Positions 18,927 to 30,119 are shown, counted from the stretch's first letter. The stretch is DNA of 64,000 nt from CAWDDA01 sp963813345 (GCA_963813345.1 CAWEYR010000004.1:62001-126000), one strand, 5' to 3'. The notes: generated from the sequence alone by a model not told the origin. Numbers and translations are program-made.

Positions 18927-18953
18927 ATTATAACCTCGAGAGTGGTATATAAT
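18927..18953. promoter_or_regulatory. Back-to-back TATAAT boxes between yjbQ-type gene and nfu
   Basis: TATAAT occurs on the minus strand at 18932-18927, facing the yjbQ-type gene, and on the plus strand at 18948-18953, facing nfu. The plus-strand box ends 6 bases before the nfu ATG. Transcription starting at the usual distance would begin at or near the start codon, giving a leaderless message. No good -35 was seen. Confidence 0.45.
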
Positions 18954-18959
18954 GGAGTC

Positions 18960-19502
18960 ATGCCGAAGATTGTGGACATTGAATACACGCCAAATCCGAA
19001 CGCGGTTAAGTTTATTCTGAAGGAGCCGGTCACTAGCGGTACTTCGCGCTCTTTCCAGTCATCCGACGCGGCAACTGGTGATGCGCTTGCAACCTCCCTG
19101 TTTGCAGTGGGCAACGTGACTTCGGTCTTCTATATGGATCGCTTTGTCACCGTCAATAAGGAAGACTATGCCACCTGGGAGGAAATGCTTAAGAAGCTCG
19201 CCGAGCCGATTCGCTCCGCTCCCGCAACTGCAGATGCCCCTTTGCCGGAAGCTCCGGCAACCGTGCCCGGAGAGAATCCCCTTTTGGACAGGATTAACGC
19301 GATTCTGGATGAAAAGGTCAGACCGGGCCTGGCAGGTGACGGTGGAGGCCTTGAAATCATTGGACTTCACGATAAGAAGCTGATGATCCGGTATCAGGGT
19401 GCCTGCGGCAGCTGCCCCAGCTCACTTGCCGGAACTATGTATGCGATCGAGCACATGCTCAAGGCCGACGTTGATCCTGAAATCGAGTTGGTCTCAGTCT
19501 GA
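18960..19502 (+). CDS. nfu: Nfu-type iron-sulfur scaffold protein
   Basis: From the ATG at 18960 the product is 180 aa. An N-terminal Nfu domain comes first (EYTPNPNAVKFIL, then FAVGNVTSVFYMDRFVTVNK), then a Pro/Ala linker (about 85-105), then a NifU C-terminal domain with GDGGGLEI and the cluster-binding CxxC at C149 and C152 (GACGSCPS). It carries Fe-S clusters to client enzymes; dihydroxyacid dehydratase in this window is one such enzyme class. The frame is open upstream to 18609, but that extension runs antisense through the yjbQ-type gene and lacks domain features, so it is rejected. Confidence 0.92.
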   Translation: MPKIVDIEYTPNPNAVKFILKEPVTSGTSRSFQSSDAATGDALATSLFAVGNVTSVFYMDRFVTVNKEDYATWEEMLKKLAEPIRSAPATADAPLPEAPATVPGENPLLDRINAILDEKVRPGLAGDGGGLEIIGLHDKKLMIRYQGACGSCPSSLAGTMYAIEHMLKADVDPEIELVSV

Positions 19503-20027
19503 ACCTCTCATTCGAAACCACTCTTCAGCCATCTCCCTGAGTTTTGCGCCTTCGAGGGCACCGCGCACGGCATCGATCACATCAAGCGACACGACTCCGC
19601 GCCGCTCGAAAACTCCAATCCAATATGGGAAGTGTGGGTGCGCAATCGGACCTTCGCTGATCTCGAATCTGTCATTCCCGCGCATCATAGCGAGTCGCGA
19701 TACTCGTTCCTTGAGTATCGCTCGAGTTGATGCGGCGTCGATTTGACGCTCGATTCTGTTGCTTTTTTCACAGTTCCAATCAGGCTGAATGGATTCGTCG
19801 AGTTCGTAAAGATCTAGCGTTCCTTTGACTGCATCAATTGATAAGTTGCGCTGGATACAGTCACCCGCCTGGCCACGATGGCTCTCGAAAGTCACGTTGA
19901 AAACGTCATACGGGATGTAGAGCTCGACCACCGCCCGAAGACGCCCGTAGCGGAGCTCACGAAACTGCGACCGGAATCGTGATGCCGCCTGCGCGCGCGT
20001 GAAAAATGGTTTCAATCGTTCTGCCAT
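19494..20027 (-). CDS. Hypothetical protein, about 177 aa
   Basis: The frame continues upstream to 20054, but the ATG at 20025-20027 (MAERLKPFFTRAQAASRF) is preferred because it begins just after a short upstream peptide ORF. The protein is soluble and charged, with no membrane segment. It contains LRAVVELYIPYDVFNVTF and a C-terminal helix ending EEWFRMRGSD. I do not recognise the family. It is in line with the SSF symporter gene on the same strand, so it is probably co-transcribed, and it overlaps the end of nfu by 9 bases. Confidence 0.7.
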   Translation of the reverse strand: MAERLKPFFTRAQAASRFRSQFRELRYGRLRAVVELYIPYDVFNVTFESHRGQAGDCIQRNLSIDAVKGTLDLYELDESIQPDWNCEKSNRIERQIDAASTRAILKERVSRLAMMRGNDRFEISEGPIAHPHFPYWIGVFERRGVVSLDVIDAVRGALEGAKLREMAEEWFRMRGSD

Positions 20028-20035
20028 TGGTTGGC

Positions 20036-20104
20036 TCACGCAAAATAGATCCACAACGAGATCATTGTGGCAATGAGTATCAGTGCAAAGGACGAAGCAA
20101 CCAT
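20036..20104 (-). CDS. Putative 22-aa single-helix membrane peptide
   Basis: ATG at 20102-20104 to TGA at 20036-20038 encodes 22 residues, almost all hydrophobic (core FALILIATMISLWIYF). It fits between the SSF symporter stop (20118) and the next gene's start (20027) without waste, which argues for function. No clear ribosome-binding site was seen. It may be a small partner of the symporter; that is speculative. Confidence 0.4.
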   Translation of the reverse strand: MVASSFALILIATMISLWIYFA

Positions 20105-20117
20105 TGCGACGTTCTTT

Positions 20118-21672
20118 TCAGCTCGTGTATCGACGATCGATTCGTCCTCCGCCGTTACGCTTGAACTGGACCGTCTGCCACGTCAGGCCCTCGACCTTTT
20201 CGTATGCGGGTGCTGGAGTCAAAAGGCTGACGACAACCAACACCACCACGCAGACGACAAACATCAATGCGGCAAAATGAAGGAAATTGATCGTTACGAA
20301 CCATCCCACCAGACCCGTTCTCGCTTCACCGGTAACTGTGATCTCGAGTAGAAACCTTGCAGTGCCAAGAACGAAGCCGGTTAGTAACGCCGTCATTGCT
20401 CCCTGCGCGTTGATCCTTCGCCAGAAAACACCGAAAAGGAAAACGGCCGCAATAGGCGGCGCAACGTAGGCCTGTACGCTTTGCAGATAAATGTAGAGCT
20501 GCGAGCTGATCCTGCTCATGAACGGAATCCACGCTACGCCGAGTCCCACCATGACAGCCGTAGTCAGGCGTCCAATGTGCACAAGCTCGCGATCAGTGGC
20601 CTGGGGCTTCCACTTCTTGTAGAAGTCCATAGTGAAAATGGTCGAGCTCGAATTGAAGACTGCACTGAGACTCGACATGAGCGCCGCAAGCATCGCAGCC
20701 ACCATCAGTCCCTGCAAACCCGAAGGCATCAACCTGACGACGAGCGTTGGAAACGCCGCGTTTGAATCTGCGGCCATTTCAGATGGATAGAGCACTCGCG
20801 CAATCATGCCGGGCACGATCAGCATGAAGACCGGAAGGATTTTCAGAAATCCGGCAACGACGGTTCCTCCGCGCGCGTGAGCAATACTCTTCGCCGAGAG
20901 CACGCGTTGAACGATCACCTGATCAGTGCACCAATACCATATGCCCAGAATCGGCGCGCCAAAGAAAATCCCCGTCCACGGGAAGTCAGGGTCTTCATGC
21001 GGCTTCATCATATGAAAGAAGTCCGGCGGAACTGCTTCACGCAGACTCGACCATCCACCGACCTCATTCAATCCGATTATTGCGAGAACCAATGCGCCGA
21101 GAACCAGAACCACCGTTTGGATGACTTCAGTGTAGATCACCGCTGCGAGACCACCTGCGATCGTGTAGATGCCCGTAGCGACTACGATCGCAAGCGAGCT
21201 TTGCCACATATTCCAGCCAAGCACTGCCTTGAGGACGATTGCCCCAGCAAAGATCGCGACAGCTATCTTGGTGAAGATGTAGGCAATGAGAGAAATGCTC
21301 GCAAGGTAATACCTGCACCCGCTCGAGTACCTGCGTTCCAGGAACTCAGGCATCGTGTAGACATTCGACCGCAGATAGAACGGGACAAAGACCCACCCCA
21401 GGATGAGCACGATGACTGCAGCCAGCCATTCGAAGTGGCCTACTGCCAACCCTGAAGAAGCTCCTGTGCCAGCGAGCCCTATGAAATGCTCGCTCCCGAT
21501 GTTGGACGAAAAGAGCGAAGCACCGATCGCCCACCAGGCTACATTACGACCTGCAAGAAAGTATCCCCGCGATGTCTTTTCCTGCCGCGCGAAGTAATAA
21601 CCAATCGCAAAAATGACGGCAAAATAGAGCGCAAGTACTAAGTAATCAATCCAGATCAGTCGAGCTAGTCAT
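20118..21672 (-). CDS. Sodium:solute symporter (SSF family), start region uncertain
   Basis: A membrane protein of about 515 aa with the SSF pattern: FLAGRNVAWWAIGASLFSSN near the N-terminus (the FLAGR signature), YTIAGGLAAVIYTEVIQ in the central region, and LAALMSSLSAVFNSSSTIFTMDFY as the sodium-site helix. The frame runs without a standard start to about 21659. The ATG at 21670-21672 would give MTSSTDL..DYLVLALYF if one extra base near 21650 is dropped. A CTG at 21657-21659 is the alternative. It is upstream of a 22-aa peptide and a hypothetical gene. The GH2 glycosidase lies upstream on the same strand, suggesting sugar uptake, but the substrate is not proven. Confidence 0.88.
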
Positions 21673-21685
21673 AGCGGTAGCCGTT

Positions 21686-21710
21686 GGGTACCGCCTCTCA
21701 GGCGGCAATC
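21686..21710. repeat. Family A half-copy overlapping the end of the GH2 gene
   Basis: GGTACCGCCTCTCAGGCGGCAATC is a degraded half of the family A repeat. Its minus-strand reading supplies the final residues (KIAA) and the stop codon of the glycoside hydrolase gene. Confidence 0.7.
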
Positions 21711-24481
21711 TTCCTCCTGTCCTGCACTTTCAATTGGATTCGTGGCGAGAAAGAGTCACTGCGCACGAGACGTATTATCTCGTCGAGCAGATGTGTGGCG
21801 TACTCGTCCTTTCCATATCCTTCAGCCAGACGCAGAGTTGTCATCAACAGCCGCCCGCGCCCGCGCTGTGCACCGAGTGCAAGCGCAGCATTCTGATTGA
21901 TCCATCCATAGAAAATTCCTGCATACACATCATCATAGTCAGTACCCGGAACTCCCTGTATCGTGTACTCGGGAATCACTGCCAGAGATTCCAAACCCAG
22001 CAGCTTGTCGAACGCTACAGCCTTGAATGGTGCCGAATTTACGTTGATCCAGTTGAAATTCGTCACCCAGTTGCCACTCAGCTCACCGGACCTCTTCGCT
22101 ATCTTAATACCGCTCTGCGCTGGCAGTGCTTCAACGCTATCAGCGAGCAGGATGACGCGCGCACCTGCATCGAGCAGAGAATCGATCTGCGAGTCGATTC
22201 GATCAGTGATCGTAAGGGCGCTCGTGGTTACTGTCGGTATGATCGTATAACCTGCCGCACGAAACGGTTGCTCGAGCCGATTGAGGCTGCCTGCAAGGTA
22301 GATCACTGACGCAGCAGGACGATTGGGTGGATAGACGAAGATGTCCGTCGAATTGTCCGCAATGATACGCCCGTCCCCCGATTTCAGATCAAGCCTTAGC
22401 TTCACGACGCGAGGCTCGGTAACTGCGGGCAACGTAATCTTTACCGGCGATGTAATCTTCGTTTCGCCGCGCGTACCTGAAGGCACTTCCGTTTGCGCGA
22501 TTGTCTTACCTTCGAGCGAGACTGTCGCCGTGAGCCTTTCTTCAGCTGACTTACTGAAACGCGAGACGAATAACGGAAACTCCACATTCGCGCCACCCGC
22601 AAAGTTAAACTCTGTCAGCCGCGTGAAGATCACATCCTGTTGTTGAATGCGGGTCAGATCGGACGCATAGACCTTGTTATTGCGGAACATGTCGAGGAGG
22701 CCGTTGCACTCCCAGTTGAGGTCAGTGAATTCGGTGATCGTGTAGCCCTGGATTGAGGCGTGAGTCCGGATCGACTCGATTTCGTATTTGAGCGATATCC
22801 ACTGGTGTCTTTGAGTCGCGAGCGCCAGATCGTTGAATCCGGAAAAGAGTCTGTCGAATTTGAAAGCGTGAAAGCGATCGAAGACTCCAGCGGGACGCGT
22901 GATCTCACGGCCTCCAAAATCACGTTCAAACCACCAGGGAAGCTCCTTCGGCAACGCCGGCAGCCCCCAATTCCCGAACTCCGAGAGTACGATCGGTTCC
23001 TGGCCGGTCGGCGCCGCATCGCCGTGCTTGCTCCAGAGCCACGCAGGGCGCGACGCGAGATCCGCCACCCACTTATCCCATTCGCGTGCGCGATCAGGAA
23101 TCGAGTAATACTGATGAAAATCTGCAATATCGGTCTTGAGGTGAAAGTTCTCGCAGCAAGGGCTGTTATCGACAACCAGACGTCCTGCTGCAGCTGCTTT
23201 TGGCTTCAGTCGGTCGTAGGCCTGTTTGAGCCAGTCGCGCTCGCGCGCATCGCGCAGACCCTTTACTCCCCAGGCTTCGTTGATGATGCTCATGATCACT
23301 ATCGATGGGTGATTCCAATCGCGATCGAGCATTCCGAGAAACGTCTCTTCGCCACGGCGTGCAGCCTCCGGGCTCCACGTGTTATCGCTCCAACTTGGAA
23401 TCTCGTACCAGATGAGTATGCCCACTTCATCGGCGGCGCGAAGGTACTCAGGAACGGGAACCTTGATATGCGTGCGCAGCATGTTCAGACCGAGTTCTTT
23501 CGCTTTGCGCATCTGCTTTACCAGGTATTCGTACGAGGGTGGCCGATATATTCCGTCCGGATAAAAGTCCTGGTCGAGCGCGGAAATGATGTAAATCGGT
23601 TCATTGTTGAGGAAGAACTGGCCATTGCGCGCTTCGAAGCTGCGAACCCCAAACCTTCCGCTCCATACATCGCTGCTCCCGTTGAGTGAAACCTCTATGA
23701 AATAGAGAGCCGGAGCACTGGGATGCCAAAGACGGGGAGCCTTGATTCGTCCTTTCAGCTGACCGCGCTTTTCAGCGAGCACCACGTTGCCCGGCGTGCT
23801 GAATTCGATTGCACCCTGGTCGTTCTTGACGATTGCGCGAAGGCTGCCTGGATCTTTCACGAACGAGCCGGCGAGCAGTACGTCCACGGTTACTTCGCCG
23901 TTAGTCTTTGAGGTTATCTGAACGCGATCGATGTAAGTTGCAGGGCGGACCCGCAGGCTCGCCGATTGCCAGATTCCGCCGGTATGGACATACCAGCTTT
24001 GTTTTCCATGCGGTATCTCGTCGAAGTTCCTGTCTCCCCAGCGCGCCTTGTCTGAATCGGGGTCAATCACACGGACCGCGATTTCGTTCTCCCCTGCTTT
24101 GATCAGCTTGCCGACGTCGAGGGTGAATGGAAGATAACCCCCTTCGTGTTCTCCCGCCTTCTGACCATTGACAAAGACTTCAGCAAAGTAATCGACGGCA
24201 TCGAATCGAAGGGTGACAGTTTCAGAAGGGGTGATCGGCGTCAGACTGATGCGCTTTCGATACCACGCGACACCTCGATAATCGCGCAGGTCCGCGAACT
24301 GTTCATTCCATGAAGCAGGCACGCGCGCATCGCGCCACCCGGTCACAGAGCCAAGGCCGGAGATATTGATTTTCCCTTCGGGATCGGGAGTGAACTGCCA
24401 GACACCATCGAGAGATTGAGATTGAGCAAAAACAGGAAAGGTGAAAAGAAGTAGAAACCCTACGAACAGGAACTTGCGCAT
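21698..24481 (-). CDS. Glycoside hydrolase family 2 protein, exported
   Basis: A 927-aa enzyme with a Sec signal peptide (residues 1-20). A sugar-binding jelly-roll domain follows (about 25-180; VAWYRKRISL, DYFAEVFVNG), then an immunoglobulin-like domain and a TIM barrel. The retaining catalytic pair is visible: acid/base E402 in SIINEAWG and nucleophile E501 in LSEFGNWG. Motifs are closest to beta-glucuronidase/beta-galactosidase types. About 300 C-terminal residues form additional beta domains. It lies in line with the SSF symporter gene downstream, suggesting periplasmic glycoside breakdown coupled to uptake. The specificity cannot be assigned. Confidence 0.92.
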   Translation of the reverse strand: MRKFLFVGFLLLFTFPVFAQSQSLDGVWQFTPDPEGKINISGLGSVTGWRDARVPASWNEQFADLRDYRGVAWYRKRISLTPITPSETVTLRFDAVDYFAEVFVNGQKAGEHEGGYLPFTLDVGKLIKAGENEIAVRVIDPDSDKARWGDRNFDEIPHGKQSWYVHTGGIWQSASLRVRPATYIDRVQITSKTNGEVTVDVLLAGSFVKDPGSLRAIVKNDQGAIEFSTPGNVVLAEKRGQLKGRIKAPRLWHPSAPALYFIEVSLNGSSDVWSGRFGVRSFEARNGQFFLNNEPIYIISALDQDFYPDGIYRPPSYEYLVKQMRKAKELGLNMLRTHIKVPVPEYLRAADEVGILIWYEIPSWSDNTWSPEAARRGEETFLGMLDRDWNHPSIVIMSIINEAWGVKGLRDARERDWLKQAYDRLKPKAAAAGRLVVDNSPCCENFHLKTDIADFHQYYSIPDRAREWDKWVADLASRPAWLWSKHGDAAPTGQEPIVLSEFGNWGLPALPKELPWWFERDFGGREITRPAGVFDRFHAFKFDRLFSGFNDLALATQRHQWISLKYEIESIRTHASIQGYTITEFTDLNWECNGLLDMFRNNKVYASDLTRIQQQDVIFTRLTEFNFAGGANVEFPLFVSRFSKSAEERLTATVSLEGKTIAQTEVPSGTRGETKITSPVKITLPAVTEPRVVKLRLDLKSGDGRIIADNSTDIFVYPPNRPAASVIYLAGSLNRLEQPFRAAGYTIIPTVTTSALTITDRIDSQIDSLLDAGARVILLADSVEALPAQSGIKIAKRSGELSGNWVTNFNWINVNSAPFKAVAFDKLLGLESLAVIPEYTIQGVPGTDYDDVYAGIFYGWINQNAALALGAQRGRGRLLMTTLRLAEGYGKDEYATHLLDEIIRLVRSDSFSPRIQLKVQDRRKIAA

Positions 24482-24503
24482 GCTTTGTCCTCAAGAATCC
24501 AAC

Positions 24504-24520
24504 ATGTACGTTGTACCGAA
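24504..24520. repeat. Family A half-site upstream of the RAYT gene
   Basis: ATGTACGTTGTACCGAAC carries the outer tip of the family A repeat (GTACGTTGTACCG). It lies about 25 bases before the transposase start, on the side opposite the full palindrome. Confidence 0.75.
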
Positions 24521-24544
24521 CTTAAAAGGAATTCCGGCAATCAT

Positions 24545-25147
24545 ATGTATATCTGGCGCAAATTAACAGCATCGCAGCGTGAAGAACTACTAAAGCAACG
24601 CATCAGTCTTGAACAACCGTGGCATAGTCCGCCGACCGTATTTCATGAGGGCCGATTTCACTTGACGGTGGCGTGCTACGAGCACCGCCCGTATGTGGGC
24701 GCCAGCCTTGAACGCATTAGGGATTTCAGCCGCGCGCTATTAGCAACACTTATGGAGGTTGGGTCTCCAGTTTTTGCATGGTGCGTGCTTCCAAACCACT
24801 ATCACGTCCTGACTGAGACCATGAGGCTCAGAGTGCTCAAGAAGAGGATAGGACAGCTTCATGGAAGGACCTCGCGCGAATGGAATCTCGAAGAGCATAA
24901 GACAGGCCGCACGGTCTGGCATGGGTGCGCAGATCGGGCGATCCGCAGCCAAAGGCACTTTTGGGCGACTATCAACTACATTCACCAGAACCCCGTGCGT
25001 CACGGGTACGCAAGTCGATGGGATGAGTGGCCGTTCTCCAGTGCGTCGGCCTTCCTGGCTTCCGTTGGGAGAGAAAAAGCGATGGAGATCTGGAAGAACT
25101 ATCCTGTCAAGGACTACGGCGCAGGCTGGGATGACCCTGGGCTCTAG
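24545..25147 (+). CDS. REP-associated tyrosine transposase (RAYT)
   Basis: The ATG at 24545 begins a 200-aa protein of the Y1/IS200-like HUH family. FHLTVACYEHRPY (38-50) is the first strand, PNHYHVL supplies the metal-binding HYH (85-87), and YIHQNPVRHGYA carries the nucleophile Tyr145, followed by WDEWPFSSASAF typical of RAYTs. The frame is open upstream to 24485, but that part lies in a repeat half-site and is not conserved-looking. RAYTs cleave and join single-stranded REP hairpins and are vertically kept single genes rather than true IS. A full family A palindrome begins six bases downstream and a half-site lies upstream. The frame is intact. Confidence 0.92.
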   Translation: MYIWRKLTASQREELLKQRISLEQPWHSPPTVFHEGRFHLTVACYEHRPYVGASLERIRDFSRALLATLMEVGSPVFAWCVLPNHYHVLTETMRLRVLKKRIGQLHGRTSREWNLEEHKTGRTVWHGCADRAIRSQRHFWATINYIHQNPVRHGYASRWDEWPFSSASAFLASVGREKAMEIWKNYPVKDYGAGWDDPGL

Positions 25148-25152
25148 TTAAG

Positions 25153-25243
25153 AAGGTACGTTGTACCGGCGTTTAGCCGGAAGCGTAACATTCGAGTAGT
25201 TCGAATGTGACGATTCCGGCTAAACGCCGGTACAACGTACTTT
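25153..25243. repeat. Family A full palindrome next to the RAYT gene
   Basis: The arms start AAGGTACGTTGTACCGG and contain the small hairpin CCGGCGTTTAGCCGG. The centre (CATTCGAGTAGTTCGAATG) is also nearly palindromic. It shares the GGCGTTTAGCC subtype with the copy between leuA and leuB. Two REP-like hairpins in inverted order are the layout known as REPIN. Confidence 0.92.
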
Positions 25244-25256
25244 CTTTCAATTTCAC

Positions 25257-26931
<1,675 letters not shown>

Positions 26932-26948
<17 letters not shown>

Positions 26949-28500
26949 TCCGGCTCCTTACCTGCAAACCATAATCGATGCTTTCGATGATTGCCTGCCA
27001 TGTCGCGGCGATTATGTTCTCGCCCACACCGACAGTGTTCCACGATTTCTCGCCATCACTCGTTTCAACGTGCACTCGCGTCTTTGCGGCCGTTGCGTTC
27101 TCGCCGTCGAGAATCCGCACTTTGAAATCGATGAGGTGGAACTCCTCGATGACTGGATAGTGGGACTTGAGCGCTTTCCGCAAAGCCAGATCCAATGCGT
27201 GGGCCGGACCAACGCCCAAACTTGCAGTATGCAGCTCCTCATCGCCAATCCTCAGACGCACAACCGCTTCGGGATCACCGCCTGATCCGATCCAGACACG
27301 ATACTCGACCGGTTCAAAGAACCTCTTGCGCTTGCCGAGGGCATCAAGAGCCCGCAACTGAAAGCTCGCATCCGCATCCTCAAACTGATAGCCCTCGTGT
27401 TCGAGCTTCTTCAGCTCGGCGAGCAGCTTTCGTGCTGCCTCTCCGTTGTTTGCGAAATCTTCGCCGAGGTCCGCAGCCTTGAAGTAGACATTGCTCACAC
27501 CTGATTGATCGCTTACGAGCACTCGAGTTTCGTTACCAACCGACTCAGGTGGAATGTGCTCGTACGTCTCCTTGGCGCGCGCTACTGCTGAAACGTGGAC
27601 GCCGCCCTTGTGGGCAAATGCGCTTCGTCCGACGAATGCAGCGCGATCGTTTGGAACAAGATTGGCAACTTCGTTGATATAACGGCTGGTGTGGGTGAGC
27701 AGCTTGATCTTGCCTTCCGGAAGGCATCGATGACCCATCTTGAGCTCGAGGTTCGGAATGATTGAACATAGATTCGCGTTACCGCAACGCTCGCCGTATC
27801 CATTGAATGTACCCTGGACATGCGTTGCACCTGCCTCGACAGCCGCGAGCGTATTGGCCACAGCCAGCTCACTGTCATTGTGTGCGTGAATCCCCAGTTT
27901 TGTCTGAGGAAAACGCGCGCGCACAATCCCTGCAACTTCACGAATCTGCTCGCTCAGCGTTCCGCCGTTTGTGTCGCACAGGATGATCGTCTCTGCGCCT
28001 GCCTTGACCGCTGAACTGAGAGTATCGAGCGCATATTCCGAGTTGGCGCGAAAGCCATCGAAGAAATGCTCGGCGTCGTAGAGCACCTCGCGTCCCTGCG
28101 ACTTCAAGTGAGCGATCGTATCCGCGATCATCCGCAGGTTTTCTTCGAGTGTCGTCTTGAGGGCGACATCGACATGGAAATCCCACGACTTCCCGAAAAT
28201 CGTTACAACCGGAGTCTGCGCAGCCAGCAGTCCCTGCACTATGGTGTCATCTCCGGCAACGCCTCCAGCTTTTCGAGTGCTGCCAAATGCAGCCAGCTTC
28301 GCATTCTTCAAGACAAGCGATTTCGCCCTGTCGAAGAAATCAACGTCCTTGGGATTCGCGCCCGGCCAGCCTCCTTCGATATACGCCACACCCAGCTCGT
28401 CCAGACATCGAGCAATCTTCAGCTTATCCTCGACTGAATATGCCAGCCCCTCTCCCTGTGCTCCGTCTCTCAGCGTAGTGTCGTAGATTTCAACAAACAT
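26932..28500 (-). CDS. cimA: (R)-citramalate synthase
   Basis: A 522-aa DRE-TIM metallolyase with a C-terminal LeuA-type regulatory domain. DTTLRDGAQGEG at the N-terminus, HAHNDSELAVANTLAAVEAG and TFNGYGERCGNANL are present. The AQGEG ending of the first motif fits citramalate synthases rather than the EQSPG of true LeuA, which also occurs in this window. It condenses pyruvate and acetyl-CoA, feeding isoleucine synthesis without threonine deaminase. It starts one base after the ilvC stop and overlaps ilvD. Feedback control by isoleucine through the C-terminal domain is typical of the family. Confidence 0.9.
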
Positions 28501-28501
28501 T

Positions 28502-29518
28502 CTAGTTTTTCGCCTTGTCGACCAACTTATTTGCGGCCAGCCATGGCATGAGCCCTCTCAGCTTTGCGCCGACATCTTCGATCTCATGCTTTTTCCCGGC
28601 CTCGACGAGGCGTGAGAAATTGGGCTTGCCACTTTCAGCCTCTGCCATCCATTCATCCGCGAATTGACCCGACTGAATCTCGCTCAATATCTGTTTCATC
28701 GCCTTGCGAACCTCAGGTCCGATGATCCGGTTACCGCGCGTCAGGTCTCCGTACTCGGCGGTGTTCGAAATCGAATAGCGCATGTTTGAAACGCCGCCTT
28801 CGTAAAGAAGATCGACAATGAGCTTCATCTCGTGAAGACATTCGAAGTACGCCATCTCAGGCGAGTATCCCGCCTCAACCAGAGTCTCGTAGCCGGCCTG
28901 TATGAGAGCTGTCAGCCCGCCGCAAAGGACCGCCTGTTCCCCGAAAAGGTCCGTCTCGGTCTCTTCTTTGAATGTCGTCTCGATCACGCCAGCGCGCGCG
29001 CCTCCGATCGCTTGCGCATACGCGAGTGCAACGTGCAAAGCGTCGCCGCTCGGATCCTGTGCAACCGCAATCAGGCAGGGAACACCAGCTCCGCGTTCGT
29101 ACTCTCTCCGCACAAGGTGTCCGGGACCTTTGGGAGCCACCATGAACACATTGACGTCCGGTGGAGGAATGATCTTCTTGAAGTGAATCGAGAAGCCATG
29201 AGCAACCGCCAGATATTTTCCGGCCTTCAGTTTGGGTTCGATCTCACGCTTGTAGATTCCGGGCGTCAACTCATCGGGCGTAAGCAGCATGACGATGTCG
29301 GCTCGCTCAGCTGCGTCAGCTACAGGAAGCACTTCGAGCCCCACTGACTGCGCCTTCTGTACCGACGGGCTGTCGGCACGGAGACCAACAATGACATCGC
29401 ATCCGCTGTCCTTGAGATTGTTTGAATGCCCGAACCCCTGTGAGCCATATCCGATAACGGCAATTCTTTTTCCCGCGAGATACTTCGGCTCAGCATCACT
29501 ATCGTAATGAATCTTCAT
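28502..29518 (-). CDS. ilvC: Ketol-acid reductoisomerase
   Basis: A 338-aa class I enzyme that isomerises and reduces acetolactate or acetohydroxybutyrate with NADPH and Mg2+. The nucleotide loop GYGSQGFGHSNNLKDSG lies near residues 23-39. The knotted C-terminal domain carries the metal-binding acidic residues (EETETDLFGEQAVLCGG and FECLHEMKLIVDL). It begins 11 bases after ilvN ends and stops one base before cimA begins, so all are in one transcript. The frame is intact. Confidence 0.96.
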   Translation of the reverse strand: MKIHYDSDAEPKYLAGKRIAVIGYGSQGFGHSNNLKDSGCDVIVGLRADSPSVQKAQSVGLEVLPVADAAERADIVMLLTPDELTPGIYKREIEPKLKAGKYLAVAHGFSIHFKKIIPPPDVNVFMVAPKGPGHLVRREYERGAGVPCLIAVAQDPSGDALHVALAYAQAIGGARAGVIETTFKEETETDLFGEQAVLCGGLTALIQAGYETLVEAGYSPEMAYFECLHEMKLIVDLLYEGGVSNMRYSISNTAEYGDLTRGNRIIGPEVRKAMKQILSEIQSGQFADEWMAEAESGKPNFSRLVEAGKKHEIEDVGAKLRGLMPWLAANKLVDKAKN

Positions 29519-29529
29519 TCGGTCTCTCC

Positions 29530-30078
29530 TCAGACTTTTTCATTCAAAGTTAATTGCGAGAATGTCTCTTCGTTGCCTTTGGTCTGATAGACCTTCGTCG
29601 CCGCCACGCGAGTCATCGCAACAACACCCGTTCGCACCATCTCACGTATTCCGATCGGCTTCAGAAGATCGATGAACGCCTGGACCTTTTCGCCGTTGCC
29701 TGTCATCTCGACGATGAACGAATCGTTTGATACATCGACGATCTTGGCTCGGAAAATCTCGACCATGCTCAACACTTCCTGACGGTGTTCTCCCATCTCG
29801 GCACTTACGGTAACCATCACCATTTCACGCTCGACATGAGCACGTTCGGTAAGGTCCGTCACCTTGATGACTTTTACCAGCTTTCGAAGTTGCTTGATGA
29901 TCTGTTCGATGACTTCGTCTTTGCCGTGCGTCGTCAACGTCATCCGCGAAATGCCTTCTTCAAGCGTCGGACCCACGCACAGTGTGTCAATCGAGTAACC
30001 TCGCGCACTGAATAGTCCGGCGATTCTCGGCAGCATCCCATACTCGTCTTCAACCAGGAGCGAAATCGTGTGTCTCAT
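29530..30078 (-). CDS. ilvN: Acetolactate synthase regulatory subunit
   Basis: A 182-aa small subunit. An N-terminal ACT domain begins HTISLLVEDEYGMLPRIAGLFSARG, followed by the family C-terminal domain ending near VAMTRVA. It activates IlvB and carries valine feedback inhibition. It lies 42 bases downstream of ilvB; the gap holds a half-copy of family A, an unusual place for a repeat inside an operon. Members of this group are called ilvN or ilvH; the choice is conventional. Confidence 0.94.
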   Translation of the reverse strand: MRHTISLLVEDEYGMLPRIAGLFSARGYSIDTLCVGPTLEEGISRMTLTTHGKDEVIEQIIKQLRKLVKVIKVTDLTERAHVEREMVMVTVSAEMGEHRQEVLSMVEIFRAKIVDVSNDSFIVEMTGNGEKVQAFIDLLKPIGIREMVRTGVVAMTRVAATKVYQTKGNEETFSQLTLNEKV

Positions 30079-30084
30079 TGTCTT

Positions 30085-30119
30085 TATGTACGTACGCTGT
30101 ACCGCCTTCAGGCGGAATC
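30085..30119. repeat. Family A half-copy between ilvB and ilvN
   Basis: GTACGCTGTACCGCCTTCAGGCGGAATC is one arm of the family A element, with a 14-base hairpin CCGCCTTCAGGCGG. It occupies almost the whole ilvB-ilvN gap. As RNA it could form a short hairpin affecting relative expression of the two subunits. Confidence 0.8.

Noticed and set aside
18609..18959. Upstream extension of the nfu frame by about 117 codons
   Set aside because: It runs antisense through the yjbQ-type gene, has no domain features, and the ATG at 18960 gives a normal Nfu N-terminus.
20877..21455. Plus-strand ORF of 192 codons
   Set aside because: Antisense to the SSF symporter; composition is atypical and no start site or motif supports it.
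22760..23689. Plus-strand ORF of 309 codons
   Set aside because: Antisense shadow of the GH2 gene with no recognisable domain.
24485..25243. A classical IS200/IS605 insertion sequence
   Set aside because: The protein has the RAYT pattern (YIHQNPVRHG, WPFSSA), there is no TnpB, and the flanking sequences are REP-like palindromes found singly elsewhere.
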